Source of the DNA: Pempheris klunzingeri
Lineage: Eukaryota; Chordata; Actinopteri; Acropomatiformes; Pempheridae
Reading direction: 5' to 3'
DNA: 64,000 bases
Assembly: GCF_042242105.1 (NCBI RefSeq)
Contig: NC_092027.1
Span: 18,438,259 to 18,502,258, forward strand
Positions 1 to 12,400 of this stretch are shown here, piece after piece. The stretch's first letter is position 1. The number at the start of each line of letters is the position of its first letter. A model generated the notes under the pieces. It was not told the origin of the DNA. It searched no databases and saw only the letters and a program-made list of their open reading frames with translations. The position numbers were made by a program, and so were the translations under genes.

Positions 1-904
1 ACTTAAGTGTCCGCACCCACAACAAACACCAGCAAAACACCAAATGAGAGAATACCTTGCTCTGCACACTTGGACAAACGATGACAAGGAACCCTGAGGC
101 TGCTCTAGGAGGTCCAGGTGAAACACCTCAGACACACTTCACCTCTGGTCATGTGTCAGCCAACAGGAATGTGAACACCCTGAACACCACTGTCCCCACC
201 ATCAGCACTTTTCACCTCCTGGTCATTGTTCTGTTTCTACTGCACTTTATAGCTCTGACTTTATTAAATAGAGTCACAGCTGGAGTCTACATAGTATCTG
301 ATCTCACTGTCAAAGCCAAACTCCACTCACATTGTTTGCATCAGCAGCATTGCATCAGCCTGATGGACAGAGGCGCCATGCCTCTCTGAAAGGTGCCTGC
401 TTGTGTCACCACTCCATTTAAGTTAGTTTAGCACTTCAAATAAGGTGGACTGTTACATCAGTTAATGCTGCCATTGTCGCATGTACGGGCAGAATCAGCC
501 CGCTGTATGAGTCCCACTGCTGCATCACATTACATTCACTAACATGGAGACAAATGAGACTTTATTTGTCGATACTACAGTAAAACCTCTCTCTCCAGCA
601 GCATCTGCTTGGATTAGATTGTCAACCTTTGGCTATTTTAGGGATTTTAATAGAACATTTGGGCCTCTGACGTTATCTACCCCAGGTTAGCTAAAGAGGA
701 CCTTTGCTACTTCAGTTGTACAAGTTGTGATTTGATTCATATTAATGCCTTTAGGTGAATCGTGTCAAATCCGAATCGGTTAGAACATGCTGCAGATTCG
801 TTCAGCTTGGTCAGGACCAAGTATAAACCGTTGACAACGAGCAGTTTAGAGTGAAAATGGAACATTTTAAATGGAGTTTGGCGCTAGTGACACCTTATTC
901 AGGC
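1..904. other. no recognisable gene
   Basis: Open frames here are short, with no codon pattern or motif I recognise. If abcf1 is the gene starting at 1025 on the minus strand, this stretch would be its first intron; I searched for its lysine-rich second exon and saw none. The sequence is unique-looking and moderately AT-rich. Confidence 0.4.
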
Positions 905-1260
905 CACTGCTAGATTTACGTTAGCTAACTGCTAGCTTATCACCAAACATGAACATCATCTTACCAGCTGCCGGGGCCACGTCATCGTCCACCCACTCTG
1001 CTTCTTCTTTCGTTTTCTTGGGCATTTTGTACAGTTGAAACTGCGACCTGGTGACAGTAATGTAGCCGGCTGTGTCCTTTTTCTCCACAGTCAGGTTTAT
1101 CACCAACACATGCCCTGCGCTCCTCCGCCGTGATAATGCACATGCCGGGTCACCACCTTCTTCTTCTTCACACGTTATTAGCGGCCGGCAAACAGGCTTT
1201 AAGGCGCATTACCGCCACCAACTGGACTGGAGTGTGGAACAAGCGCTTAAAAAGGAGGGG
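905..1260 (-). promoter_or_regulatory. presumed promoter and 5' end of the abcf1-like gene
   Basis: The stretch around 1080-1220 is GC-richer than its surroundings and contains several CpGs, as expected at a vertebrate housekeeping promoter. Just inside the first intron, at about 917-936, is a cluster of TTAGCTA and GCTAGC words of the kind also seen at the presumed C6orf136, BAG6 and ATAT1 promoters. The transcription start is not defined by the sequence. Confidence 0.3.
965..1025 (-). CDS. abcf1: first coding exon, probably abcf1 (partial, gene runs off the window)
   Basis: The exon reads MPKKTKEEAEW followed by an acidic stretch (VDDDVAPAAG) and stops at a good donor, CAGCTG|gtaaga, in phase 1. 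The initiator has A at -3 (acaaaATGC). Human ABCF1, a ribosome-associated ABC-F ATPase that promotes translation initiation, also begins MPK..., with an EW pair near residue 13 before an acidic/serine stretch. ABCF1 is a neighbour of ATAT1 and C6orf136 in human, so position supports the call. No ABC cassette is in the window, so this rests on about 20 residues plus synteny. It could be the first exon of another lysine-rich nuclear protein. Confidence 0.4.
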
Positions 1261-1879
1261 GGGGGCTTTAGATTCTTTTTGCTAAAAACTTCATAATATC
1301 ACCATTTATCTCACCTATTGTTTTCCCCAAGACACCTGTCAATGGAAAATCATGATTGGCCTGAATTGCACATCCCTAGTCTGAATCAGGTGACCCCTCC
1401 TAAAGCTACATTTCCTACAGTGAAGTACTACATGTTCCACTGCTTCTGGTGGGCTACAGTGACTGCAGTTTACCAGTTTTATATGGTTTAGTCCTGTTTG
1501 ACCGAGTGATGAGCCCAGCATCCTCCCAGCTCCAACATATGTCCCAGTTTCATTATCCTCCCAGTGTTCCTGCCATGCTGACTGTGCATCCGTCCTAATG
1601 AACATCTTAGCTTCATCTTTGCTCAAAGGAACTTGTTCATCTACATGTTACTTCGCCTGTTGGCCCCTATCTTTTCATTTCTGCCATCATGCCTGCCCCT
1701 TTTGAAATGTTTAATTCTATTTCCTGGACGCACCTGCACAGGGCAGAGACTGAGTCACTACAAACTAGACTATGTGTTGTTTATTCAAGTCTAAAGCTAC
1801 CAAAATGGTGCAAAATGGTGCAGAACTCAACAATACGAAATGATTTTTCATAACATTATATATATTTTTACACTCCAGT
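1261..1879. other. intergenic, no gene seen
   Basis: No supported exon. A 288-base minus-strand frame at 1339-1626 has no recognisable motif. The words near 1360-1380 resemble the end of a dispersed teleost repeat, but too little is present to name it. Confidence 0.35.
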
Positions 1880-2330
1880 GTGCTTCTTCATATATGTCCC
1901 GCATTGTTGGGTCGTCTGCGCTACATAGAGGCAGTCGCGCTATTTCCGACAGTCGTGAAAGCAGCATTGCTGACTGATAGCTTGAGGCGTGTTCGGCCGG
2001 GCGGGCAAGGACACACAGGTCTGGATGACATTTGTGTAAGTTAGCTAAGTAATCTTACCAGCTTGTTGCTAGCACTAATTTACTTGTGACAACTACACCC
2101 GACCCGGAGAACGACTGCATCTAGACTGACGTCAACTGGTTTTCGTCTGTAAAAGGTAACATTACGGGGACGTTTGTCAAGCCGGTAGCTAACGCAGTAC
2201 TGACGCTAGCTCGCAGCTAGTTAGCCTAGCAAGCTAGCAGTCATCATTGGCTGTCACGGAGAGCAGCCAGCACGAGATAACTGCATGTCAGTTACTGTCA
2301 GCGTTTAAAAGAGGTTAGTCCCACGGCTGT
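1880..2330 (+). promoter_or_regulatory. presumed C6orf136 promoter and non-coding first exon region
   Basis: A CpG-containing stretch with a dense run of TTAGCTAA, GTAGCTAAC, GCTAGC and TAGTTAGCC words between 2041 and 2240. The same word family marks the regions just upstream of the BAG6 and ATAT1 start exons. C6orf136 is the next gene on the plus strand and its first coding exon is missing from the obvious model, so its transcription start plausibly lies here, about 7 kb upstream of the first clear exon. This is inference from composition and position. Confidence 0.35.
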
Positions 2331-3063
2331 TTGTGTAGTGATCAATGTAAAATACGTCTGTGTCCAGTTTAACCTAAATGGTGATTGACAAGACAGAAGA
2401 TCAGGCTGACACTAATGTGATGAACAGAGGTGTTCATCTTTATTTTGTTATGCCATTTATTCAACTACAACTAGTGTCATCCCCGTCCTGTCAACATAGT
2501 CCTGCTTCATTCACACTGTGGTTGGGCCACTGCTATCAGGGAATATTTAGTAATGTCATCATCTGTCGCATTTCACTCCTTATGTTAACATGTTAGCTGA
2601 GCCTCTAGATGTGGTCAGTCCGAAGGTGTTCACTGAGTGTGTGTGTGTTACTGTACAGTTCCTTTTCACGTGTGTCCATTGTAAGCTGAAGGAAACCGTC
2701 CTGTAAAGCAGTATGTGTAGTATGTTCATGTATGGTTAATGCTGTCTCAACTGTCCCCATGGAGTCTCTGATTATAAACCTGCGGTCTGCTGCAAGTCAT
2801 GTGCTTCAGGCATACAGTCGCTGAAAGCCTTGGTGGAGGACAAGTCAGGGGAAAACCAATCAGTGCCTTTGCCTGGAACATGCTTGACAGTTCGTTTCCC
2901 ATACTGATATGACAACATTAAGTATGTGCCAATATGATGCAAACCCATCATTTATTCAATTCTCTTTAAAGTAGCACATCAGCAGGTGTTTATAGCTAAA
3001 ACAGAAGGGTCTGAGAAAGCTGGTGGCTGTTGCTTTAGATACTGGTGAGACAACGAAACAATC
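2331..3063. other. probable C6orf136 first intron, no gene seen
   Basis: No supported exon. A 72-residue frame starting with ATG at 2378 has no splice donor or homology that I can recognise. Confidence 0.3.
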
Positions 3064-4200
3064 AGTCATCAATCTTTATTTATACCAACTCGTAACAAAT
3101 GTTACGAAATGTAAACACTTTCCATTAAGAGCGGGTCTAAATGACATTCTTTAATTATGAGACACCCAACGATTCAAGAATTCAAAACCCGTTGGGTATT
3201 CAGACCGTAACAGTGAGCATGACAATAGTTAATATCTGAATAATAATAACAGGACTAATAGCAGTAAAAAGATCCGCAGCAGTGATTCATGAAGCCAGAG
3301 AACCATAGCGGGAGAACCAGGACCAGGATCCACAGGAACCAGAGAACCACAGCAGGAGAACCAGGACCAGGATCCACAGGAACCAGAGAACCACAGCAGG
3401 AGAACCAGGACCAGGATCCACAGGAACTAGAGAACCACAGCAGGAGAATCAGGACCAGGATCCACAGGAACCTGAGAGATGAGAAAAGCACAGAAAGGCT
3501 TCGGGGAAGATACCAAGTTAGTAACAGACATTAAAGAGACATGAAGCATCAGGATGGAGAGGAAGAGGAGGAGAGAGGAGCCTAGTGCATCATGGGAGTC
3601 CCCCTGCAGTCGAAGCCTACAGCAGCATAACTAGGGGCTGGTCCAAGGCCTGATCCAGCCCTAAACTATAGGCTTTATCACAAAGGAAGGTTTTTAGTCT
3701 ACTCTTAAATGTAGAGAGGGTGTCTGTCCCCCGAACCCAACCTAGAAGTGACAAATGCATGGACTAATTTTTCTGCATCATTTATAGACAGGATGGACCT
3801 GATTTTAGCAATATTATGTAGATGGAAAAAGGCAGTTCTGGAAATCTGTTTAATGTGGGAGTTAAAGGACAAATCCTGATCAAAGATAACAGTGGAGCTG
3901 GAGGCCAGAGTAATGCCATCCAGAGCAGCTATATTGTTAGAAAAGGCGTCTCTAAGGTGTCTGGGGCCAAGCACCATAACTTCAGTTTTATCTGAGTTTA
4001 GCAGCAGAAAGTTGCTGCTCATCCAGGACTTTATGTCCTTAAGGCAGACTTGGAGTTTAGCCAACTGATTGGATTCATCTGGCTTTATTGATAAGTATAA
4101 TTGTATCATCTGCATAACAGTGGAGTGTTTCCTGATAATATTACCCAGAGGAAGCATATATAAGGTGAAAAAAGTTATCAGTTCATGTGCAGTTAGCACT
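3064..4200 (-). mobile_element. L2-type LINE, 5'-truncated and internally deleted
   Basis: Read on the minus strand. The 5' part (4199 to about 3740) encodes the end of a reverse-transcriptase ORF, with the familiar teleost L2 phrases FLLLNSDKTEVMVLGP and FHLHNIAKIRSIL. After HAFVTSRL the thumb region is deleted, and the reading continues in another frame with TLSTFKSRLKTFLCDKAYS. A 3' untranslated region with a minisatellite follows. The element closes with a TATAAATAAAGATTGATGA-like tail at about 3070-3100, typical of this class. It is a dead copy. Related 3' ends occur at 12455-12935 and 28420-28562. Confidence 0.7.
3289..3475. repeat. minisatellite of ~44-45 bp unit, about four copies
   Basis: The unit contains ACCACAGCAGGAGAACCAGG followed by ACCAGGATCCACAGGAAC and is repeated about four times with small changes. 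It sits in the 3' untranslated part of the L2-type LINE, and the same unit recurs at 12771-12865 in the second LINE 3' end. The frames it leaves open on both strands are by-products of the repeat. Confidence 0.85.
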
Positions 4201-5485
4201 TATTTGATTGGCCAATCAAATAATCTGCTGCTTGCCAGATTATGTTGCATTGCAACAGAAGTTGAATCATTTTTTTGCTAGACTGCTGGCTAACACATTA
4301 GCCATGGGAAATGTTATATGATGACAATATGTCAGATGTTGTGTTGACAGCTTTTTCTGTTGCCTCTGAGATGCCAGAAAACCAGTGCAGCTTTAACGGC
4401 TCCAGTGCTGTTAATACATCTTTATATACTAACTTATTGCCTATGTATTGGTATCGGTGTGGCTGATAAGTAACATAGTATCACAACAGAAATGCTAAAC
4501 TAGATTTCATGTGATTTAGAAACACTGTCACCAGTGGCGATTCTAAACACACCCACCCAGGCTCACATGCTTACTGCACCTCCTTGGATCCTCAGCAGCA
4601 CACCTGCCAAGTGTGAAGTTCATCGGTTGAGCAGGTCTCGAGAGAATCGAAGAACACACGGAGTCAGATAGAGACAGACAGAGATTCCCTCCTTTATAGT
4701 TAAAGGAGATGAATCAAAGCAAGCTGAATAAATATCCCGTTGACGAGACTTGGCTATGTCGGTGTATGTGCAGGTCTTCTATACTGTGAAATGGCGGGTG
4801 TCAGTTAGCATTACAGGGCATTGTCGCTGGCCTTATTTTTTTTTTTTTTTTCCCAGGCAAAGGCTGAAAACGGGTCCCATCAGTTGAGAATCACTGCCCT
4901 ATAGTGACTTCTAGAGTTGTGTAATATAAGGGAGAGCAGTAGTTTTAAACAATAGAAATGAATGTATGTGAAGGTAATCTTGATGGGTTATAAATGTTTA
5001 TTCATACGACTGTGATGGACCACAGCATCGTAGAGATCCAAGATATCAGGAACAGACGAGGGTGGGAAGGAATATCAGAGAGGAGAAATGGAGCTGAGGT
5101 GTGAGGAGACCTGGGCAGGTCTCTGGGTGAGTGATCAGCATCAGCTTATAGATCAATAACTCTACACGTATATATCTGTGGGCTACAGCTAACGCTGTGT
5201 TCACATCACTACACTGTAATGTTTGCTATCGTGTCCACTTGTATCGTGTCTCACAAGGCGTGATGTAACTTAACAGTGCTCTCCCTTTTCCAGCGGGAGG
5301 GGTGGGGGTGAGAGAAGATGGAGAGAGAAAAGAGAGCTGTCTGACTACAATCACTACGTGACACGCCGCTTCTCATTACTGATATCACTGTGCCGACAAA
5401 TTTGGAAGTTAGAAAAGCAGACTTGTGGTGCACAGAGCACATTTAGGTTGGAATGAGTCTGACAGGTGAAGCCGCTGAAGGAACA
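4201..5485. other. no gene seen
   Basis: No supported exon. There is a poly-T run at about 4838-4852 and otherwise unremarkable DNA. It lies between LINE remnants and probably belongs to the long first intron of C6orf136 or to intergenic DNA. Confidence 0.35.
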
Positions 5486-5570
5486 ACATCAATTCAATTC
5501 AATTCAATTTTATTTGTATAGCCCAATATCACAACAGAGTGTCTCATAGTGCTTTACAAAGCACTATGAG
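5486..5570 (-). mobile_element. LINE/SINE 3' tail fragment
   Basis: Four to five repeats of TCAAT are followed by TTTTATTTGTATAGCCCAAT and words ending in GCTTTACAAAG. Read on the minus strand this is the classical end of teleost retroposons (a cannot-miss TATACAAATAAAATTGAATTG tail type). No coding part is attached nearby, so it is either a short fragment or the 3' end of the LINE remnant at 6027-7460. Confidence 0.45.
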
Positions 5571-6026
5571 AGCTTTCAGTCTTACAACTCCATCATATCT
5601 CGGGGAAGATAATCATCCAGTCTTTTTCTATCAGATGAAGCAGTGAAGCGCCTCTCTTCACCTGCACAAAAAGCACCCAGGCATAAAGCCAGCATCTTCC
5701 CTTTTTGTGTGAGGAAAACTGTGCACTCCGTGTCCTCACAGGTTTCAGTTTGTGCAAGCTGCACCGTGATGATCTATGGGAAAGTGGAATTAAAACCTAC
5801 TGAAAAAACACCAGCTCACTGTAACAGCTGCTCAGACTCACTACCTCCTACTACTGCAGTGGACAGTGACTCCCCTATGTTATGTCATAAGATGCATTGT
5901 TGAAAAGAAAAGTGTTTTTAGGAGCTTTGAGGAAAACGGCCACTTTCTCTTCTGCATTTCTGCCTGTATGTCCTGTAAAACATTAAATCCTGCATTGCCG
6001 TTTAAAATAGTCATTTTCAGACGAGG

Positions 6027-7460
6027 TTAAGCGTAAATGTCAGAAAAAAACGAACCTGCAAGTTTGCTCTTTAAAGTTTTAATGGTAGGAGAGTCGGAGT
6101 CACTGGTGGAAGTGGAGAGGACCATGCATGTAGTGTTTTCTACATTAAAAACTAGTTTGTGATTATGAAGCGCTACCAGGAAAGGATCCAGTGCAGATTG
6201 AAGAAGAATCAGGGCCCTGGCTGGGGTGGAGCCGGGCATATAAAATGGTATCATCAGCAAAAAAATGGACATTGAGGTATTAGTTAGGATTGTTTTTTAT
6301 CCAGAGAGGACACTTTGTTATCAGTGACTGCGCACAGGTGAAAATCAGACCATTGTGGCTCTAGTATCTTCAGTGAGTCAATGAAGGCACAGAGCTGCAA
6401 AGTGACCACAGAGGTCACTAGGTCCTAGAATCCTAGTCTTAGTTTGGGAGGAGATGAGTTTCATTATGTGTGTGCTGCTGGCTGCTGTGTATGAATCTGC
6501 ATTACTCCTGAAGAATACTGTAACCACCATGCAGGACCCAGAAAGTGTTTTAATTAAATGGTTTTGGACTTATGTTGTTTTTTGAGTATTTTATTTTATT
6601 TTATTTTATTTTATTTGTGTGACCCTTATCGCAGGATTTGATTGTCCCATGCCTAAATTATACTACCAGCACCACTACTAATGCTACTGGAATCATGGAT
6701 ATTTTGATCCTTGCCTTGATATTCTTGACACAGTTTGACCCTTGGGGTCTGAGATGTCACCACTTTATTGTATCGCCACTACAGAGGCAAAGGTTTGGTT
6801 GAAAATATGAAATAAATAAGTGAGGACAGATAAATTGAGCGCTCAGATGAAGGAGATATCGGCCAAGATTATCTGCAGCCGTGTTCTCGCATGTTTATAC
6901 CCTTCACAGAGCAGTGTAGATGTCTGCACTGTTTACCACACAGAGTGGAAGCTTTCAGTCAAATATGGTTACAGCAGAGGTACCAGAGCTCCCTCTGCTG
7001 GTCAAGTATGGGAATTATTTACTGCTGAATCTACAGGAATACTGAACAAAAGACCAGAGGAGAGGAAATGTGATTAAAGCTTCAACCATGGATGATCTGT
7101 CGCTAATGAGACCAGATGCTTGTTTGTACCATGTCTTAAGAACTCATCAAGGTCACAGCTCCCACCTCAGATCAGTGTTCCAGAATTTGGTAGAAGAGTC
7201 ATTTCATTTTGCCGATCTAATCATACTGGTGCTGATGTTTCTTTTCTGTCTGAAAGTTAACCAGTCATCAGGGGTTTCACTTGATCTAGCCTTGGGCCAG
7301 GCCTTGGTGAGAACCAAGGCCTGTGTTTCTTAAAAGGGGCGTGTCTGTCAGCTGTAACATTAAAAGATGGTGAGAAGTTTTCCAGTGCCATCAGTAACAG
7401 AAAAATATTGTTAACAGTTGAGATGGGTAAATCATTTAGGAAATGCTGAAGCTTCAAATG
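6027..7460 (-). mobile_element. degenerate LINE (Rex1/L2-like), broken ORF
   Basis: Two minus-strand pieces lie in the correct 5'-to-3' order. The piece at 7457-7257 reads RHAPFKKHR and PWFSP, the linker between endonuclease and reverse transcriptase in teleost LINEs. The piece at 6272-6027 resembles the YADD-box neighbourhood (IPFYMPGSTPARAL) followed by STSDSDSPTIKTL. The intervening DNA is decayed and carries stops. Assigning both pieces to a single insertion is an inference from order and orientation. Confidence 0.55.
6587..6616. repeat. (TTTTA)n microsatellite
   Basis: Six to seven tandem TTTTA units are visible directly. Confidence 0.85.
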
Positions 7461-9423
7461 TTTATTAGTAACTCCATTATAGATGAACGCATGATTTTGA
7501 TCGTTGGTTGTTATTGTTAAATACTTTTAGAAGATATAATGTTCAACCATCTCTCTTTGGGAGCATTTGCATATTAACATTTGCATATTACCACTGTGCT
7601 CACCAGTGTCCTGGTGGAAACTGAACCTCTCCCCATCACTAGCTCTGCCCTCTCTCCTCTGTGCTCCCAGCTCTGTTGAGATAGACATTCTGCTGCTACG
7701 CTTGGGAGTCATCCGGAGTCATATTGTCCAGAGGAGTCTGAATACTTGCGTCGTCCTCGGTGCTGTGATGGTCAGCTGTTGACTGGGGTTGCCCCGGCCC
7801 CTGCTGTGAATGGCTGTGAGCAGAGGGGGCGTTGCCTTCTGGGTGGGTTGTGTCTGCGGCCAGAGCAGAAGGCCACCCATCAAGACACAGAGCTGGAGCC
7901 TCAATCAGGTAATCTGTCCTGTCATCCATCTCACATTTGAGGAGTGTGTTTAGGGTTAGAGGGCCACCGGCAGTTCAGTGTCATTTAGTGTGGACAACAA
8001 AGCAGCATACACACATTATGTATTATATGAATCATTCCAGAACTTAACACAACTCTGTTTTTGGAATTTAACAAAGGAATAGTTGAACATTTTGGATCAT
8101 TCATTCATACATATTATTCCTGGGCATGAGATGTTCAGGTACATATACATTCTCAGGTCTTTGTGTGAAGTTCACAGCTGAAGCTTAGTTTAGCATAAAG
8201 ACTGGAAGCAGGAGGAAACACTTCCTCTGACTGTTTTACCTCCTACGGTGTTTTATTACACTATTTATAGACTCTGGTTGTTACTTTGAATACCATAATG
8301 TCTTGATATATACATATATATTTCATATGTTAGGAAGCAACATAATTCACACAGCATTATAGTTGTTGATGAAGACAAGCTTCAAATTGAAGCCAAATAT
8401 TTAATTTAACTATTTGGATTTAATCGGAGCAGAGAATCTGGTCTCTAACAGTCTGATAGTCCTTCAGTGCCAGAGTCTGGCACTGATGAGAGGCTTCTAT
8501 CTGGCCACTCTTTTCAACAGAAGTGTTTGTCCCTGGTGTCCAAACTATGACAAAAGACCATCCTCTCTCCTCGTCTGCTGCTCCATCTTTTAGTAAATGT
8601 GTGTAATCTGTTGATAATGTGACCTCTTGCAGCAGGCTGAATCCACCTCACTGTATGTCATTGCTCTGATGTTTGAGATATGAGCAGAACATCTGTTCTC
8701 TCCATCCTCCCTCCATCTGTGAAGTGAAGACCCAGCAGATTTACTTTATTTTGAATGGAAATGTGACAACCATCCTCACGGTGACTGCAACAGTACTGCA
8801 TGTAAACATATTTTAGTAGAGCCCACAAATATAAGCATAACCCTTGAAAATGAGCACATTACGTCTTCTTTAAAGCCCAGACGAGTAGAGTGTTCTGATG
8901 GTAGTTCTTCTGGAAGCTTCTACTGTCCATGCAGGATCTGTGAACATGGTCTGAGTGACCATCAGGTACTTGGTCACGTCTCTCCCCTGGTTGTCTGGGT
9001 GACCGGCTCTAGTCCTGGTTCCACATTTCTTCTGTTGCTGTGCTCTCAGGTACCTTCAGAGCAGCAGAAATGTTTTTGTCACCTTCCCCAGAAGAAATGG
9101 GATGCACCTGAGCTAAATTTCACATGTCAATGTGATATTTTAGTTTTATTCTTTTTAATAAATTTGCAAGAATTTCTAGAATCCTGTTTCTGCTTCGTCC
9201 ATATGGGATATTCAGTGTATATTGATGAGAAATGGTTGTAGCTAAAGGCTGTGACAAAATGTGAAAGCGTCTGAGTGCTTGGTGAATGTGCTGTATCTCT
9301 GGAAGCACAGAGATGAAACTGACTGACAGCTACCGATTTAAATGTCAGTAATAAGACGGTATGTGAGCAAGTGTTGCTGTTACAGTATTCTATGTTTCTA
9401 ATCTGTCCCTATTGCTCCTTCAG
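7461..9423. other. no gene seen upstream of the C6orf136 exon
   Basis: Overlapping short frames on both strands around 7527-7940 are not bounded by convincing splice signals and resemble no family I know. The missing first coding exon of C6orf136 may lie here or further upstream. Confidence 0.3.
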
Positions 9424-12400
9424 GCAATTGACTGGCAGTGGACCCGTCACACCCGGCCCTTGAGCAGTGCATCATGGTCCCTGGTGCCCCCCAACAGCCT
9501 GAGATATCGGAGCATTAAGCAGCCGGCGCTGTCTCACCCATTCCACCATGCCAGCCAGACTCAGAGAAGAGGTTACGAAGAAGACTGGGAGGAGTCTCTC
9601 AGCGTGTGCGTTCTGGTGCGGCAGGGCGAGTCAGATGGCCTCCGCACGCTGCTGGAGATCCCCCTCCCCAGTCACAATAAACTAGGAGAGCTCCTCGCTC
9701 TGGGGGATCACAAGACCTCTGAGCTCTCCTTCCCGCTGACCACCGTGGACGGCAGCAGAGAGGATGACATCAGTGTCTCCAGCTTGAAGAGAAACAGTGT
9801 TGATGCTGTAAAGAGAGAGCATGGCTGTTTCAGAAGCCTGTTCGAAGCGGAGCGCTGTCCTGCGCCGTTCATGTACGGCTCTCAGTTTTATTGTTTTCAT
9901 TGCCCCGGCACAGAGCCGGTGCCTGGCAGTGGGCTGAAGTCTAGGCAGGATATTGGACTTGACAACAAGCCTGCAGAGCCGCCTCTGCTGCCTCCCACCT
10001 CTCTGTGTAGCCACGCAGAGAGAGCAGAGGGGGAGCACACTGAAGGAGACGGTGAAGGGGAAGAGAAACTGGCCGTGATGTATGAAAGACTTAGGATAGA
10101 GGTAAAGGGAGCTGCCCGTGTGTGTCCATGTTGTATGACAGATCACTTCGGCCACTGATGAGAAAAAAAACCTACATTCACATTCTAACAATAAAAGTTT
10201 TGATATTTCTCTTTGTAATAGTAACATAAATAAGCTGGTCATTCATAAATGTCTCAGATTTGATGCCTCAGATTTAAAAGTGACGTGGCCTTCCATCGAG
10301 TTTACCTGGATTAAATCATAAGCAAATGACACAGGCTGCCAAATAGTGACCTCACACACTTCTACACACCCCGACTGGTTGGTTGTCTATCATCGGTCCC
10401 TTTCCAACGTTGTTTTGAGCAAGGCTTTCAGTGTTCTTTCACATGCATTACAAAACCCTTTTGTTAAATTGTTGTCATGCTCCAGCGTGATTGGCTCAGC
10501 TGTGACTGGAGCTATGGGACCCTTGATGTGACCGCACCACACACTGCATGGCCAAAAGTCAGTGGACACCATTACTAATTATTTAATTCAGGTGTTTCAG
10601 CCATAACATGTCCATGTTAGGAAAGTTAAAAAGTGACTTTAAACATGGCACTGTCAAAGGATGTGATCACCTGTTACCAATCATCTGTTGCATGAGTCAC
10701 TGTAGAGCTCCAAACTGCCTCTGGGAGCAGCACCAGTGGAGCAGCTGCAAATCAGCCTAACATCACCATGCACAACAGCAAGCACTGGCGAGAGTGGTGT
10801 AAAGCACACTGGACTTGGGAGCAGTGGAAACATGCTCTTCTGAATGATTAATCACGCCTGTTTGGGGTTGGCTGATGCCAGGAGAACACAGATAGCAACT
10901 AGAATGCTTAGTGCTGACTATAAAGTTTTGTGAAGGAGGGGTAATAGTGTGGGTGTGTTTAGGGTTTGAGCTCTGACCCTCAGTTCCAGTGAAGGGTCTT
11001 CTTCTTCTCCTGTGCACAAAGCCAGGTCTAGAAAGCCACGGTTAGATGAGTTTGGTGTGAAGAACTTGCCTGGCCTGCTCAGAGCCCTTATCTCAACCCC
11101 GCTGAGCACGTTTGGGAGGAGGTAGAACGCTGTTTGCAAGCTAGGCCCTCTTGTCAGATGGTGGTTTCAAAATGAGATGTCCAACAAGCTCCTATAGATA
11201 CGATGGTGAGGTGTCCACTAACTTTTGACACATCACCCAGTTCTGCTGTGACATTGCTGTTCAGTGATGCTGAGCTGGTAACTCATGAAGCTGTAAAGCT
11301 GTACCTTAATATCAGGGACTGACTTCTCTGTCTTTGCTTTGCAGCTTCCAAGTTTCTTTATGAAGAACCACGATTACAGCATGTACTCACATGATATGGA
11401 ATTCATCAACGGCCTCCTCAATACCAAGACCAGGTGAAACCATTTGGGCTCATGGTGATCTCTTCTTACAGACAGCTCTGTGAATGTGTGGCCTGACTGA
11501 GTGTGTGTGTTGGTGTAGAGGCCTTGCGGTGTACCAGGTCACCGTCTCCGTGTGGCGCATCCTGTGTCTGTGTTACTACACCAAGGCTCAGCTAGAAGTG
11601 CTGAAGCTCACCAAGCACATGGAAGACGGGACCATTAAGGCTCGCTGGAGGATCAGGGGGCTCCCCTTCTACTCTCTGCTGCTGCGCTTCTATCGCAAAG
11701 ACAAATCTCACCTGTACAGGTGACTCTACGCACATTCAGACAGGAGCTGGTGCGGTTACACAGCTGTCACCAGCTTTATACTAACAACATGATTTTAATC
11801 TTCATTCACTGTTTTCAAAGCTTTTGCTTCAATGTTTGAACTCTTCTTCTGTTGCAGGTCATACGATGCATTCTCCACTTTTTACATCGGACAGGATGGA
11901 CTCATTCACTGTCACAAAGTTGAAAAGGTAAGTAGCTAAGAGAGCTACTGCTAACATTTACAGAGTGGCTAGGTAGGGTGTTTAGAGTGGACACGCAGCT
12001 GCTCTCAACTTTTCTTCCACTCTTATTACCTGTTTAAGAAAGCTCCAGTAATTGTTGGGTGGTGCAGTTTGTGACAGGCCCATCTTTGCAGCAGGCTCAG
12101 GCTTTAGTCTTTCAGCCCTTTAAAACTGATGAACTGCACTTTAAGGACAGATTCAAGTCTTCAACCCTGGATCTCAGTGCTGTTGGCAGGCCTTTGTTTG
12201 GTATATCAATGACTAAAGGAAGGATTGTGATGCTGATATTAAGGTGGTTTGAGTTATGTTACTATATTTTTAGGACATCTTGGTTCTCATCAGTAGAATC
12301 TGCACTCTACTGTGTATTTAATTCCCATGTCCAGCAGCATTATCAGCCCTGCAGGACTGGCTTGTCATTTTCAAATGGAAAGGTGTAAGTGTGGGCACGG

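Noticed and set aside
3255..3534. Repetitive frames on both strands that look like a repeat protein
   Set aside because: They come from the ~44-bp minisatellite in a LINE 3' untranslated region; the unit is not a multiple of three throughout.
9682..10242. A 186-residue minus-strand frame
   Set aside because: It is antisense to the large C6orf136 exon, and the plus strand carries the clear homology and splice sites.
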